Shown here piece by piece: positions 1-8,219 of a DNA stretch of 64,000 nucleotides. The stretch spans positions 62,001 through 126,000 of the forward strand of contig JACKEP010000013.1 of NCBI GenBank assembly GCA_020632915.1, in the 5' to 3' direction. Under the pieces are notes generated by a model, which was not told the DNA's origin, ran no database searches, and saw only the letters and a program-made list of their open reading frames with translations. The stretch's first letter is position 1. Every line of letters starts with the position of its first letter. Made by a program: the position numbers and the translations under genes. This DNA is from Alphaproteobacteria bacterium (lineage in GTDB: Bacteria; Myxococcota_A; UBA796; GCA-2862545).

Positions 1-250
1 GCTCGGGCGGACAGGCGCCCGTGCCGAGGCCACCCGTGCCGTAGACGATCTTCACAACCGCACCGGCCGGCGCGCCGTCGACCTGCAGCGCGCCCGGGCT
101 GCCTGCGACGAGGTTGCCCGCCGACAGGTGGAAGTCGGGCGGGGGCGGGAGCAACGCGTCCGGCCACGCCGGCGCCTCCCCGTCGACGGCGAGCTGGACG
201 GTTTCGGGTGCGCTGCACGCAGCGAGCAGCACGAGAATCCACGGACGCAT
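1..250 (-). CDS. Lipoprotein, C-terminus cut by the window edge
   Basis: The reading frame starts at ATG 250 and runs off the left edge, so only the first 83 residues are visible. The N-terminus MRPWILVLLAAC is a short lipoprotein signal peptide with lipobox LLAAC, so the mature protein should be lipidated at Cys12 and exported. The rest is rich in Pro, Ala and Gly; the stretch around residues 44-70 (LSAGNLVAGSPGALQVDGAPAGAVVKIVYG) resembles a beta-rich domain described in other secreted proteins, but I do not recognise the family. A GGGGAGG Shine-Dalgarno lies just upstream of the start. No downstream partner can be seen. Confidence 0.6.
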   Translation of the reverse strand, partial: MRPWILVLLAACSAPETVQLAVDGEAPAWPDALLPPPPDFHLSAGNLVAGSPGALQVDGAPAGAVVKIVYGTGGLGTGACPPE

Positions 251-355
251 GCGACCTCCCCAAGGGCTGCGGCCCTCCCCCTGGGGCTGGACCGACGGTC
301 CGGGAGCGTACCGCGAGCCGGGCCTGCTGCGCGACCCGCACGTGTGTACGTCGGG

Positions 356-1258
356 TCACGAACCGCGCGGTGCCCGTGCTCCGAACGCGACCTCGGCCGC
401 CGCGAGCGCCGCCACCACGTGGTCTGCGCGGACCTCAGGGTAGCGCAGCGTGTTCATCCACGTGCGCTGCTTGCGGGCGAACCGTCGGGTGTCGCGCTGG
501 GTGCGACGGATGGCCTCGTCGAGCGGCAGGCCTCCCAGCAGGTGGTCTGACAGGTGGCGGTAGCCCAGCGACCGCATCGGCTTGAGGTCCGGACCGAAGC
601 CCGCATCGAGCAGCCGACGCACCTCGTCGACGTAGCCGGCGCCGACCATGGTGTGGACGCGCTGATCGATGCGCGCGTCGAGATCGTCCCGGTCGAGGCA
701 GAGCCCGACGACGTGCACCCGATCCGGCGCGGCGGCGTGGGCGTCCTGCAGCGACGACAGGCGCTCGCCCGTCTGGCGGAACACCTCGACACCACGCACG
801 AGGCGCACGCGGTCGTGGGGATGGAGGCGGTCGGCGAGCACCGGATCGACGGTGCGCAGGAGCGCGTGTAGGTCGTCGACGGCGTCGAGCTCGGCCCGCA
901 GGTCGGCGTCGGGCGGCGGGGTGACGACGAGGCCGCGCTGCAGCGCCCGCAGGTACATGCCGGTGCCGCCCGCGACCACCACCGGGCCGCCAGCCGCCAG
1001 CGTCCGGTCGGCGAGCGCCACGAAGTCCGCCGCGTCGAAGGCCCCGTCGGGATCGACGACGTCGAGTCCGACGTGGGGCACATCCCCGCGCTCTGCCGCG
1101 GTGGCCTTCGCCGTGCCGATGTCCATGCCGCGGAACACCTGCATCGCGTCGGCGCTCACGACCGTGGCACCCCACCGTCGGGCGACGGCCAGCGAGGCCT
1201 CGGTCTTGCCCGCCGCGGTGGGTCCGCCGAGGACCAGGACCGTCGGACGGTCAGCCAC
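356..1258 (-). CDS. miaA: tRNA dimethylallyltransferase MiaA
   Basis: MiaA transfers a dimethylallyl group to N6 of A37 in tRNAs that read UNN codons, in the cytoplasm. The 300-residue protein has the P-loop GPTAAGKT at residues 12-19, the substrate-binding motif DAMQVFRGMDIGTAK near residue 37, GGTGMYLRAL near residue 97 and RSLGYRH in the C-terminal half. All are diagnostic, and the length is normal. The start is GTG 1258, which overlaps the last 8 bp of mutL, so the gene is the third of a der-mutL-miaA operon and probably translationally coupled. miaA beside mutL is a common bacterial arrangement. The last residues are low complexity. Confidence 0.95.
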   Translation of the reverse strand: MADRPTVLVLGGPTAAGKTEASLAVARRWGATVVSADAMQVFRGMDIGTAKATAAERGDVPHVGLDVVDPDGAFDAADFVALADRTLAAGGPVVVAGGTGMYLRALQRGLVVTPPPDADLRAELDAVDDLHALLRTVDPVLADRLHPHDRVRLVRGVEVFRQTGERLSSLQDAHAAAPDRVHVVGLCLDRDDLDARIDQRVHTMVGAGYVDEVRRLLDAGFGPDLKPMRSLGYRHLSDHLLGGLPLDEAIRRTQRDTRRFARKQRTWMNTLRYPEVRADHVVAALAAAEVAFGARAPRGS

Positions 1259-3026
1259 CGTGGCTCCTCAGCACCGCCGCGAGCGCGGCCGCGTCGAGGG
1301 TGGCGACGCCACCGCCACGCGCGTCCTGCGGCAGCTCCTCCCACGCGGCGAGCAGCGTCCGCGCGTCGTAGCGGGTGCTGGGCACGCCCGCGGACGCCGC
1401 CATGGCGTCGATCAGGACCTCGGTGCCCTGCCCCGCCACCCCGGCGACGGCGGCGAGCAGCGCGGCGGGATCGGTCGGCGGCAGCGCCTCCGGGAGTGCG
1501 GTCACCGCGAGCTCCCCGGGGGCGAACGCCATGACCTCCACGCCCAGGGCGGACAGCATCTCGGCCGCGGCGAGGACGGCCTCGGCGTCCGCGCGCCCGA
1601 GCGAGACGCGCGACGGCGCGAGCAGGGGCTGCCCCACGCCGCCACGCCGCAGCCGTGCCGCGGTGACCTGGCGCTGCAGGGCGGCGAGATCGACGAGCAC
1701 CAGGGCGTCGTCGCGGGTGGCCACCGCCACGGTGCCCACCACGTCGTGCACGTCGAGGCGGGGCGTGCCCGTCGGCGTCGACGGGCGTGTGGGTGGGGCC
1801 GGAGGGGGCGCGGCGGACGCCGGTGGGGGCGCGGACGCCGCGGGACGTGGGGCGGCCGGCAGGGGCGCAGGGCGCGGCGACGGCACGGGCCGCGGCGTGG
1901 CCGCGCCGACCGCGGTTCGACCCGCCGGCGGCGTCGGTGCCGGGACCGGCTCTGCGACCACGGGCGGCGCGGGCCGGGCGAGGAGGTCGAGCTGCTCGTC
2001 CGGGGCGCGCGGGAGCACCCCCCGGGTGACCTGTCGACGCGGTGCCGGGCCGGACAGCGCGGCCTGCACGGCGTCGGTGACCACCTGCAGCACCTCGTTC
2101 GGGCGCTGGAAGCGCACCTCGGTCTTCGCCGGGTGGACGTTGACGTCCACGAAGCCCCGCGGGCCCCGGACGTCGAGCACGACCACCGGGTACCGTCCAC
2201 GGGGCACGCGGCCCGAGAAGGCCTCGCGCACGCCGCGCCGGACCAGCGTGTCGCGCACGTAGCGCCCGTGGACGAAGGTGTAGACGCCCCCGGCCATCGA
2301 CGCCCGGTGGACGTCGGGGGGCGCGACGAGGCCGCTGACCTCGAGCCCGCCGGCCTCGAGCCACACCGGCACCAGCGGGTCGACGTCGTCGCCGACGACG
2401 TCGCGCACGCGCCGCGCGGGATCGTCCGAGGCCGGCGCCCGCAGGATCTCCCGACCGTCGTGCCACACGGTGACGTCGATCTCGGGACGGAGCACGATCT
2501 GGCGGTGCACCGCCTCCATGCAGTGCGCGAGCTCGGTCTGGGGGGTGCGCAGGAAGCGTCGGCGGGCGGGCACGTTGTGGAACAGGGCACGGACCGCGAT
2601 GTCGGTGCCGGCGGCGCCCGCGGAGGGCCCGACGTGCTCCATGCGGCCGCCCTCGATGCGCACCGTGGTGCCGAGGTCGTCGTCGGCCCGCCGCGTGCGC
2701 AGCTCGAACCGCGACACGCTCGCGATGCTCGCCAGCGCCTCGCCGCGGAACCCGAAGGTGGCGATGCCGACGAGCTCGTCGGCGGTGCGCAGCTTGCTGG
2801 TGGCGTGGCGCTCGACGCAGAGCAGCGCGTCGTCCGCACTCATCCCCGAGCCGTCGTCGGTGACCCGCACCAGCGACGCCCCGCCGTCCTTGAGTCGGAT
2901 CTCCAGGCGCGTCGCGCCCGCGTCCAGCGCGTTCTCCACCAGCTCCTTGAGGACCGACGCCGGCCGCTCGACCACCTCTCCGGCGGCGATCTGGTCGACG
3001 ACGACGTCCTCGAGGACGCGGATCAA
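1251..3026 (-). CDS. mutL: DNA mismatch repair protein MutL
   Basis: MutL is the ATP-driven matchmaker of mismatch repair. I use the TTG at 3026: it lies in TTGA with the der stop and has a strong GAGGAGG Shine-Dalgarno 5-6 nt upstream. The protein is then 591 residues. The N-terminal GHKL ATPase is clear: ENALDAGA near residue 36, DDGSGM near 59, GFRGEALASI near 95 and VDVNVHPAK near 300. A Pro/Ala-rich linker (about residues 350-430) leads to the dimerisation domain. The endonuclease motif DQHA(X)2E(X)4E is not present; the equivalent place reads LVLVDLAALQRQ, so this looks like the non-nicking MutL type. Confidence 0.95.
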   Translation of the reverse strand: MIRVLEDVVVDQIAAGEVVERPASVLKELVENALDAGATRLEIRLKDGGASLVRVTDDGSGMSADDALLCVERHATSKLRTADELVGIATFGFRGEALASIASVSRFELRTRRADDDLGTTVRIEGGRMEHVGPSAGAAGTDIAVRALFHNVPARRRFLRTPQTELAHCMEAVHRQIVLRPEIDVTVWHDGREILRAPASDDPARRVRDVVGDDVDPLVPVWLEAGGLEVSGLVAPPDVHRASMAGGVYTFVHGRYVRDTLVRRGVREAFSGRVPRGRYPVVVLDVRGPRGFVDVNVHPAKTEVRFQRPNEVLQVVTDAVQAALSGPAPRRQVTRGVLPRAPDEQLDLLARPAPPVVAEPVPAPTPPAGRTAVGAATPRPVPSPRPAPLPAAPRPAASAPPPASAAPPPAPPTRPSTPTGTPRLDVHDVVGTVAVATRDDALVLVDLAALQRQVTAARLRRGGVGQPLLAPSRVSLGRADAEAVLAAAEMLSALGVEVMAFAPGELAVTALPEALPPTDPAALLAAVAGVAGQGTEVLIDAMAASAGVPSTRYDARTLLAAWEELPQDARGGGVATLDAAALAAVLRSHGG

Positions 3027-4423
3027 CGCGCCTCCTCTCCGAGCTTGCGGCGCTTGCGGACGTGGACCTTGACCGGCGTGCCCTCGAAGCCGAACGCCTC
3101 GCGCAGCTGGTTGCCCAGGTAGCGCACGTAGGCAGGGCCGATGCCGTCGGGCGTGTTGGTGAACGCGACGAAGGTGGGCGGGCGCACCCGCGCCTGGGCC
3201 ATGTAGTACAGCCGCACCGGGTGGTGGTGCTTCTGGGGCGGCGAGTGGGCCGCCACGGCCGCTTCCAGGAACCGGTTCAGCCGCGCCGTGGGCACGCGCT
3301 TGTCGAACTCGGCGTAGATCTGGTCGACCATCGGCAGCACGCGGTGGACGCCCTTGCCGGTCTTGGCCGAGATGAACAGGTGGGGCGCCCACGTGGCGTG
3401 GGGGAAGCGCTGCGCCAGCGCGTCGCCGATGCCGCGGCTGTCGACCTCCTCCAGCTCCTTGGTCAGGTCCCACTTGTTGATCAGGATCGCCAGGGCCCGG
3501 CCGCGGTCGATCACGAGCTGGGCGAGCTTGGCGTCCTGCTCGGTGGGGCCCTCGGTGCCGTCGATGAGCAGCAGCGACACGTGACAGCGCTCGATCGCGC
3601 GGATCGAGCGCAGCGACACGAACCGCTCGAGCTTGTCGTCGATGCGGGCGCGCTTGCGCACGCCGGCGGTGTCGACCAGCACGTAGTCGCGGTCGCCCAC
3701 CCGCAGCCCCGAGTCCACCGGATCCATCGTGGTGCCCGGCATGTCGAAGACCAGGTGGCGGTCCTCGCCCAGCAGGCGGTTGATCAGCGTGGACTTGCCG
3801 ATGTTCGGCCGACCGATGACCGCGATGCGGATGGGACCGGCGGCCGGTTCGAGCCCCTCGTCGAGGGCCTCCAGGTCGTCTTCGTCGAGGCCGTCGTCGT
3901 CGGACGTCGTCTCGTCGGCGCCCGCGGGCGGGAGCGCTGCCTCGATCGCCTCGCACAGCTCGTAGATGCCGCGCCCGTGCTCGGCCGAGACGGTGAGCAG
4001 CGGGTCGATGCCGGTGGCCCAGAAGTCGGCGGCCAGCGCTTCGTGGCGGGTGCCGTCGACCTTGTTGACGACGAGGATCACGGGCTTGTCCGAGCGTCGC
4101 AGCAGTGTGGCGACGTCGTCGTCGGCAGGCGTCCAGCCGGTCTGGGCGTCGACCACCAGCAGGATGACGTGGGCCTCCTCGACGGCGACCAGCGACTGGG
4201 CCCGCATCGCCTTGAGCAGGTCGGTGTCGGGCTCGGGCTCGAGGCCGCCGGTGTCGATGAGCAGGACCCGGCGCGACAGCAGCTCGGCCTCCTCGTACAG
4301 CCGGTCGCGGGTGACCCCGGGGCGGTCGTGCACGATGGACGTCTTGCTGCCGACGAGGCGGTTGAACAGCGTGGACTTGCCGACGTTCGGGCGGCCGACC
4401 ACGGCGACGACGGGGAGCGCCAT
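3023..4423 (-). CDS. der: Ribosome-biogenesis GTPase Der (EngA)
   Basis: Der is an essential double GTPase needed for 50S subunit maturation. The 466-residue protein carries two G domains: P-loop GRPNVGKS at 10-17 with NKVD at 120-123, and GRPNIGKS at 204-211 with NKWD further on, followed by a KH-like C-terminal domain ending in a basic KVHVRKRRK stretch. An acidic linker (about residues 169-191, rich in Asp and Glu) joins the G domains and is longer than in many homologues. It is the first gene of the operon; the stop TGA overlaps the mutL TTG. Upstream lies a 131-bp region shared with divergent mnmA. Confidence 0.97.
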   Translation of the reverse strand: MALPVVAVVGRPNVGKSTLFNRLVGSKTSIVHDRPGVTRDRLYEEAELLSRRVLLIDTGGLEPEPDTDLLKAMRAQSLVAVEEAHVILLVVDAQTGWTPADDDVATLLRRSDKPVILVVNKVDGTRHEALAADFWATGIDPLLTVSAEHGRGIYELCEAIEAALPPAGADETTSDDDGLDEDDLEALDEGLEPAAGPIRIAVIGRPNIGKSTLINRLLGEDRHLVFDMPGTTMDPVDSGLRVGDRDYVLVDTAGVRKRARIDDKLERFVSLRSIRAIERCHVSLLLIDGTEGPTEQDAKLAQLVIDRGRALAILINKWDLTKELEEVDSRGIGDALAQRFPHATWAPHLFISAKTGKGVHRVLPMVDQIYAEFDKRVPTARLNRFLEAAVAAHSPPQKHHHPVRLYYMAQARVRPPTFVAFTNTPDGIGPAYVRYLGNQLREAFGFEGTPVKVHVRKRRKLGEEAR

Positions 4424-4527
4424 GGACCTTCCTGGGCGGTGGCGGCAGCGCGACAGGCTGCGGGCGCAGCGGGTATCCGGGACGGTGGTCCGCCGCCACG
4501 CCCCCGGCCGCCACGCGGAGGCGGCGT

Positions 4528-4533
4528 TAGAAG
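4528..4533 (+). promoter_or_regulatory. Candidate -10 element (TAGAAG) for mnmA operon
   Basis: TAGAAG sits 21 nt before the mnmA GTG in the 131-bp der/mnmA divergent spacer. The same TAG-type hexamer recurs at similar distance before several other lead genes in this window. No convincing -35 box is visible, so this is only a candidate. Confidence 0.3.
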
Positions 4534-4554
4534 GGCCGACCGAGGAGGACGACG

Positions 4555-5619
4555 GTGGCGCGGGTGGTGGTGGCGATGAGCGGCGGCGTGGACAGCTCGA
4601 CGGTGGCGGCGCTGCTGGTCGAGCAGGGCCACGACGTGATCGGCGTGCACATGAAGCTGCACGACGCGGCCCCCGGGTCGGCGCCGGGCACCTGCTGCGG
4701 CCTCGACGACGCCCTCGACGCGCGGCGGGTGGCCGAGCACCTCGGCATCCCGTTCTACGTCTCCAACCTGCGCCAGGCGTTCGAGGAGGGCGTGATGGCG
4801 CCGTTCGCCGACGCCTACGTCGCCGGCCGCACCCCCAACCCGTGCGTGCTCTGCAACGGCGTGCTCAAGTTCCGGGTGCTGCTCGGGCGCGCGCTCGCGT
4901 TCGGTGCCGACCACCTCGCCACGGGCCACTACGGCATCGTCGACCACGGATCCGACGGTCCTGCGCTGCGCATGGCCACCGACCGCGGCAAGGACCAGTC
5001 CTACTTCCTGTTCTCGATGACGCCCGCTGCCCTGTCCCGCACGTGGTTCCCCCTGGGGGCCCTGCACAAGGACGAGGTGCGGGCGCACGCGGCGCGCCTG
5101 GGCCTGCTCACGGCCGACAAGCCCGAGTCGCAGGACGTCTGCTTCCTGCCCCACGGCGACCACGCCGGCTTCGTCGCCGCGCGCCACCCCGACCTGCGCG
5201 CCGACGGCGACATCGTCGACGAGCAGGGGCGCGTGGTCGGTCACCACGACGGCTACCACCGGTTCACGGTGGGGCAGCGGCGCGGCCTCGCGGTCGCGCT
5301 GGGCTACCCCGCGTTCGTCGTGCGCATCGAGCCCGAGACGCGGCGGGTTGTGGTGGCGTCGGCCGAGCGCCTCGACCACCACGGCCTGATGGCCGACGGC
5401 TGCACGTGGCTGGCCGACCCCGCGCAGGCCCGCGCCATCTCCGTGCGGGTGCGCCACCGGGGGCCCGTCGTCCCCTGCTCCGTCCGCGTCGACGACGACC
5501 GCGTCCACGCCACGTTCCACACTCCGCTGCGGGCCGTGGCCCCCGGTCAGGCGGCCGTGTTCTACGACGGCGACCGGGTGCTGGGCGGCGGCTGGATCCG
5601 GCACGCGGTGGAGGCCTGA
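4555..5619 (+). CDS. mnmA: tRNA-specific 2-thiouridylase MnmA
   Basis: MnmA adenylates and thiolates U34 of Lys, Glu and Gln tRNAs to make s2U, using sulfur passed on from a cysteine desulfurase. The 354-residue protein has the PP-loop SGGVDSS at residues 9-15, the first catalytic Cys in NPCVLCN (Cys97) and the second in SQDVCF (Cys196), in the right spacing, plus the FTVGQRRGL motif of the C-terminal half. The start is GTG 4555 with GAGGAGG 5-11 nt upstream. It heads a tight plus-strand operon with rnc 1 bp behind. A cysteine desulfurase is encoded in this window at 42.6 kb. Confidence 0.97.
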   Translation: MARVVVAMSGGVDSSTVAALLVEQGHDVIGVHMKLHDAAPGSAPGTCCGLDDALDARRVAEHLGIPFYVSNLRQAFEEGVMAPFADAYVAGRTPNPCVLCNGVLKFRVLLGRALAFGADHLATGHYGIVDHGSDGPALRMATDRGKDQSYFLFSMTPAALSRTWFPLGALHKDEVRAHAARLGLLTADKPESQDVCFLPHGDHAGFVAARHPDLRADGDIVDEQGRVVGHHDGYHRFTVGQRRGLAVALGYPAFVVRIEPETRRVVVASAERLDHHGLMADGCTWLADPAQARAISVRVRHRGPVVPCSVRVDDDRVHATFHTPLRAVAPGQAAVFYDGDRVLGGGWIRHAVEA

Positions 5620-5620
5620 G

Positions 5621-6328
5621 GTGCGCGATCTCGTCGACGCCATCGAGGCGATCACCGACCACCGCTTCGCCGACCTCGGTCTGCTCCTCGCGGCGCTCAC
5701 CCACGGCTCCTACACCCACGAGCACCCCGACGCCGTCGACTACGAGCGCCTGGAGTTCCTCGGCGACGCGGTGGTGGGCCTGTGCACCACCCGCCTGCTC
5801 GTCGACCACTTCCCGTCGGTGCCCGAGGGCGACCTGACCGACCTGCGCCAGCGCGTGGTGAACACGCGCACGCTGGGCGAGCTCGGCCGTCGGATGGGCC
5901 TGTCCCCGCACGTGCGGCTCGGCCAGAGCGAGCGCTCCAAGAAGCAGGTCGAGGTCAACATCCTCGGCGACGTGGTCGAGGCCCTGTTCGCCGCGGTCTA
6001 CCGGGAGGCCGGGTACGACGCCGCCCAGGCGATGGCGGCGCGCTGGCTCCACCCGCTGATCACCGGGCTGGAGGACGCGATGGACGACGCGGTCGTCAAG
6101 AACGCGGTCAACCGGCTCCAGGAGCACACGCAGAAGCTCTGGAAGATCACGCCCGACTACACGATCACCGGCACGGGACCCGACCACCGCAAGCAGTACA
6201 CGGCGGTGGTGCACGTGCAGGGGGAGGAGCTCGCCACGGGGTCGGGCAGCAGCGGCAAGGAGGCGAAGAAGCGCGCGGCCAACGCGGCCCTGCAGGTGCT
6301 GCGCGCCCGCGACGAGGGCGGCGCGTGA
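5621..6328 (+). CDS. rnc: Ribonuclease III
   Basis: RNase III cuts double-stranded RNA, chiefly rRNA precursors. The 235-residue protein has the signature ERLEFLGDAV at 42-51 (catalytic Glu45 and Asp49) and NILGDVVEALFAAVY with Asp117 and Glu120, so the full acidic active site is present. A dsRNA-binding domain occupies about residues 155-230 and ends in GKEAKKRAANAALQVL. The start is GTG 5621, one base after the mnmA stop. The stop TGA overlaps the GTG of the next gene. The order rnc-(radical SAM)-era is, to my knowledge, also seen in other lineages once grouped as Deltaproteobacteria. Confidence 0.97.
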   Translation: MRDLVDAIEAITDHRFADLGLLLAALTHGSYTHEHPDAVDYERLEFLGDAVVGLCTTRLLVDHFPSVPEGDLTDLRQRVVNTRTLGELGRRMGLSPHVRLGQSERSKKQVEVNILGDVVEALFAAVYREAGYDAAQAMAARWLHPLITGLEDAMDDAVVKNAVNRLQEHTQKLWKITPDYTITGTGPDHRKQYTAVVHVQGEELATGSGSSGKEAKKRAANAALQVLRARDEGGA

Positions 6329-7281
6329 TCGCCCGTCCCGTCGTCGTGCCGGTGGGCCTCGGCTGTTGCCCGGGCCCGCAGCGCTGCATCCTCTGTCCCC
6401 CGCCCCCCGTGGTGGACGCTGCGTGGGTCGACGCGCTGGTCACGTCCTACCGGCAGCGCCACGGCGGCCCCGTCCAGGTGCGGTTCTTCGGCGGTGCGCC
6501 CCCCACCGACGCCTTGCTCGAGCCCGTGCGCGGCCTGCCGATCGGCGTGCGCGTCCGCCCCGACCTGCTCACGCGCGCCGATGCGTCACGGCTGCGCCAA
6601 GCGGGCGTCACCACGGTCGAGCTCGACGCCCTGTCGTTCCACAACGACGTGCTCAAGGCCGCCGGCCGCGGGTACCGTCGCGCCCTGCTGGAGCAGATGA
6701 GCACCGAGCTGCGCGACCAGGGGTTCACGGTGGGCGGGGTGCTGGCGCCCGGCCTGCCCGGCTCGACCTACGACGGCGCCCTCGACGACGCCCGCACGGC
6801 AGCGCGGCTGTGGTCGTTCGCCCGGCTGCACCCCGTGCAGGTCCTCGACGGCTCGGCGCTGCGCGAGCTCCTGGAGACACGGCGCTACGCCCCGCTGCAG
6901 CTCGGCGAGGCGATCACGGTGTGCCGGGCGATGCTGGACGTGCTCGAGCCCGCCGGGGTCGAGGTCGTGCGCGTGGGGCTCCAGGCGGGACCGGACGGCT
7001 TCGGTCGCGCTGTGGCCGGCCCCCGACACCCGGGCCTGCGCGAGCTGGTGGAGGCGCGTCGCGTGCTCGACCGGTTACGGGACGCGCTCGACGGCGCGCC
7101 GCGGGGCGCGGTGGTCACCGTGGGCTGCGCCCCGGCCGACGAGACCCGCACGCGCGGCATGTACAACCAGAACGTGCGGACCCTCCGGGCCGAGCTCGGT
7201 CTCAAGGAGCTGCACGTCCGACCCGATCCCGACGTGGAGCGCGGCGCCTTCCGCGTGCACCTCGGGCAGGAGCCTCCTTGA
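6325..7281 (+). CDS. Radical SAM protein between rnc and era
   Basis: The frame starts at GTG 6325 inside GTGA with the rnc stop and gives 318 residues. Near the N-terminus is GCCPGPQRCILCPPP, which I read as an iron-sulfur motif. The spacing is unusual: C-x5-C-x2-C instead of the radical SAM C-x3-C-x2-C, unless the neighbouring Cys is used. FFGGAPP (about residue 53) and VELDALSFHNDVLKAAGRGY match the Elp3-like/oxygen-independent coproporphyrinogen oxidase type of fold, and MYNQNVR is conserved-looking near the C-terminus. The substrate is unknown; position between two rRNA-processing genes suggests an RNA or ribosome target, which is inference. It is coupled to era by a TTGA overlap. Confidence 0.8.
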   Translation: MIARPVVVPVGLGCCPGPQRCILCPPPPVVDAAWVDALVTSYRQRHGGPVQVRFFGGAPPTDALLEPVRGLPIGVRVRPDLLTRADASRLRQAGVTTVELDALSFHNDVLKAAGRGYRRALLEQMSTELRDQGFTVGGVLAPGLPGSTYDGALDDARTAARLWSFARLHPVQVLDGSALRELLETRRYAPLQLGEAITVCRAMLDVLEPAGVEVVRVGLQAGPDGFGRAVAGPRHPGLRELVEARRVLDRLRDALDGAPRGAVVTVGCAPADETRTRGMYNQNVRTLRAELGLKELHVRPDPDVERGAFRVHLGQEPP

Positions 7282-8219
7282 CCGAACTCCCCGACTTCCG
7301 CACCGGGTACGTGGCGCTCGTGGGGCGCCCCAACGCGGGGAAGTCCACGCTGCTCAACCAGCTCCTGGGCAGCAAGCTCGCCATCACCTCGTCCAAGCCG
7401 CAGACCACGCGCGACCGCATCGTGGGGGTGCGCACCGACGAGCACATGCAGGCGATCCTGCTCGACACCCCGGGCATCCACAAGGCGTGGACCGAGCTGA
7501 ACAAGGCGATGGTGCGCAAGTCGGTCGACGCCCTGGCCGAAGTCGACGTCGTCTGCTGGCTCGAGGACATGACCGTGCTCGCCGCCCGCATCGGCGCCGA
7601 CAAGCCCGTGCTCGACGGCGCTGCGGCCGCCATCGTCGAGCTCCTGTCCGAGGCCGGACGGCCCGTCATCTTCGTGGCCAACAAGCTCGACGTCGTGCCG
7701 CCGCCCACGGTGTTGCCGGTCATCGACGCCGTCCGCCAGGCGCTGCCGAACCTGAGGGCCGCGGTGCCGCTGTCCGCGCTCACGGGCGACGGCCTCACCG
7801 ACCTGATCAGCGAGCTGCGCGCGGCACTTCCGGTGGCGCAGCCGCTCTACCCGCCCGACCACTGGACCGAGGTCTCCGAGCGCTTCCTGACGGCCGAGGT
7901 CATCCGCGAGAAGGTCTTCCACCTCACCGAGCAGGAGGTCCCCTACGCCACCGCCGTCGAGGTCGAGGTCTTCGACGAGTCCGAGCGCGACACCGAGGGC
8001 CTGGTGCGCATCCACGCCGCGATCATCGTCGAGCGCCCCCAGCAGAAGGGCATCCTCATCGGCAAGGGCGGCGAGATGATCAAGCGCATCGGGACGCTCG
8101 CGCGCAAGGATCTGTCGGCGTTGCTCGACTGCCGCGTCCACCTCGAGCTGTTCGTCAAGGTGGAGCGGGACTGGACGAAGACCGCCAAGGGCCTGCGCAA
8201 GGTCGGCTTCAGAACGTGA
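7278..8219 (+). CDS. era: GTPase Era
   Basis: Era binds the 3' end of 16S rRNA and helps 30S maturation. Start TTG 7278 overlaps the upstream stop (TTGA) and has GGCAGGAG before it; the product is 313 residues. The G domain has GRPNAGKS at 16-23, switch region SSKPQTTRDRI, DTPGIHK and NKLD. The C-terminal KH domain carries GILIGKGGEMIKRIG. The stretch between NKAMVRKS and the NKLD motif is slightly different from common Era (CWLEDMTVLAARIG rather than a plain hydrophobic strand) but all G motifs are intact. The 3' end overlaps the convergent lipoprotein gene by 11 bp. Confidence 0.96.
   Translation: MTELPDFRTGYVALVGRPNAGKSTLLNQLLGSKLAITSSKPQTTRDRIVGVRTDEHMQAILLDTPGIHKAWTELNKAMVRKSVDALAEVDVVCWLEDMTVLAARIGADKPVLDGAAAAIVELLSEAGRPVIFVANKLDVVPPPTVLPVIDAVRQALPNLRAAVPLSALTGDGLTDLISELRAALPVAQPLYPPDHWTEVSERFLTAEVIREKVFHLTEQEVPYATAVEVEVFDESERDTEGLVRIHAAIIVERPQQKGILIGKGGEMIKRIGTLARKDLSALLDCRVHLELFVKVERDWTKTAKGLRKVGFRT

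Noticed and set aside
669..3122. A plus-strand protein of more than 800 residues over miaA-mutL
   Set aside because: It is antisense to two well-supported conserved genes and has a low-complexity Arg/Gly/His-rich content typical of shadow frames in GC-rich DNA.
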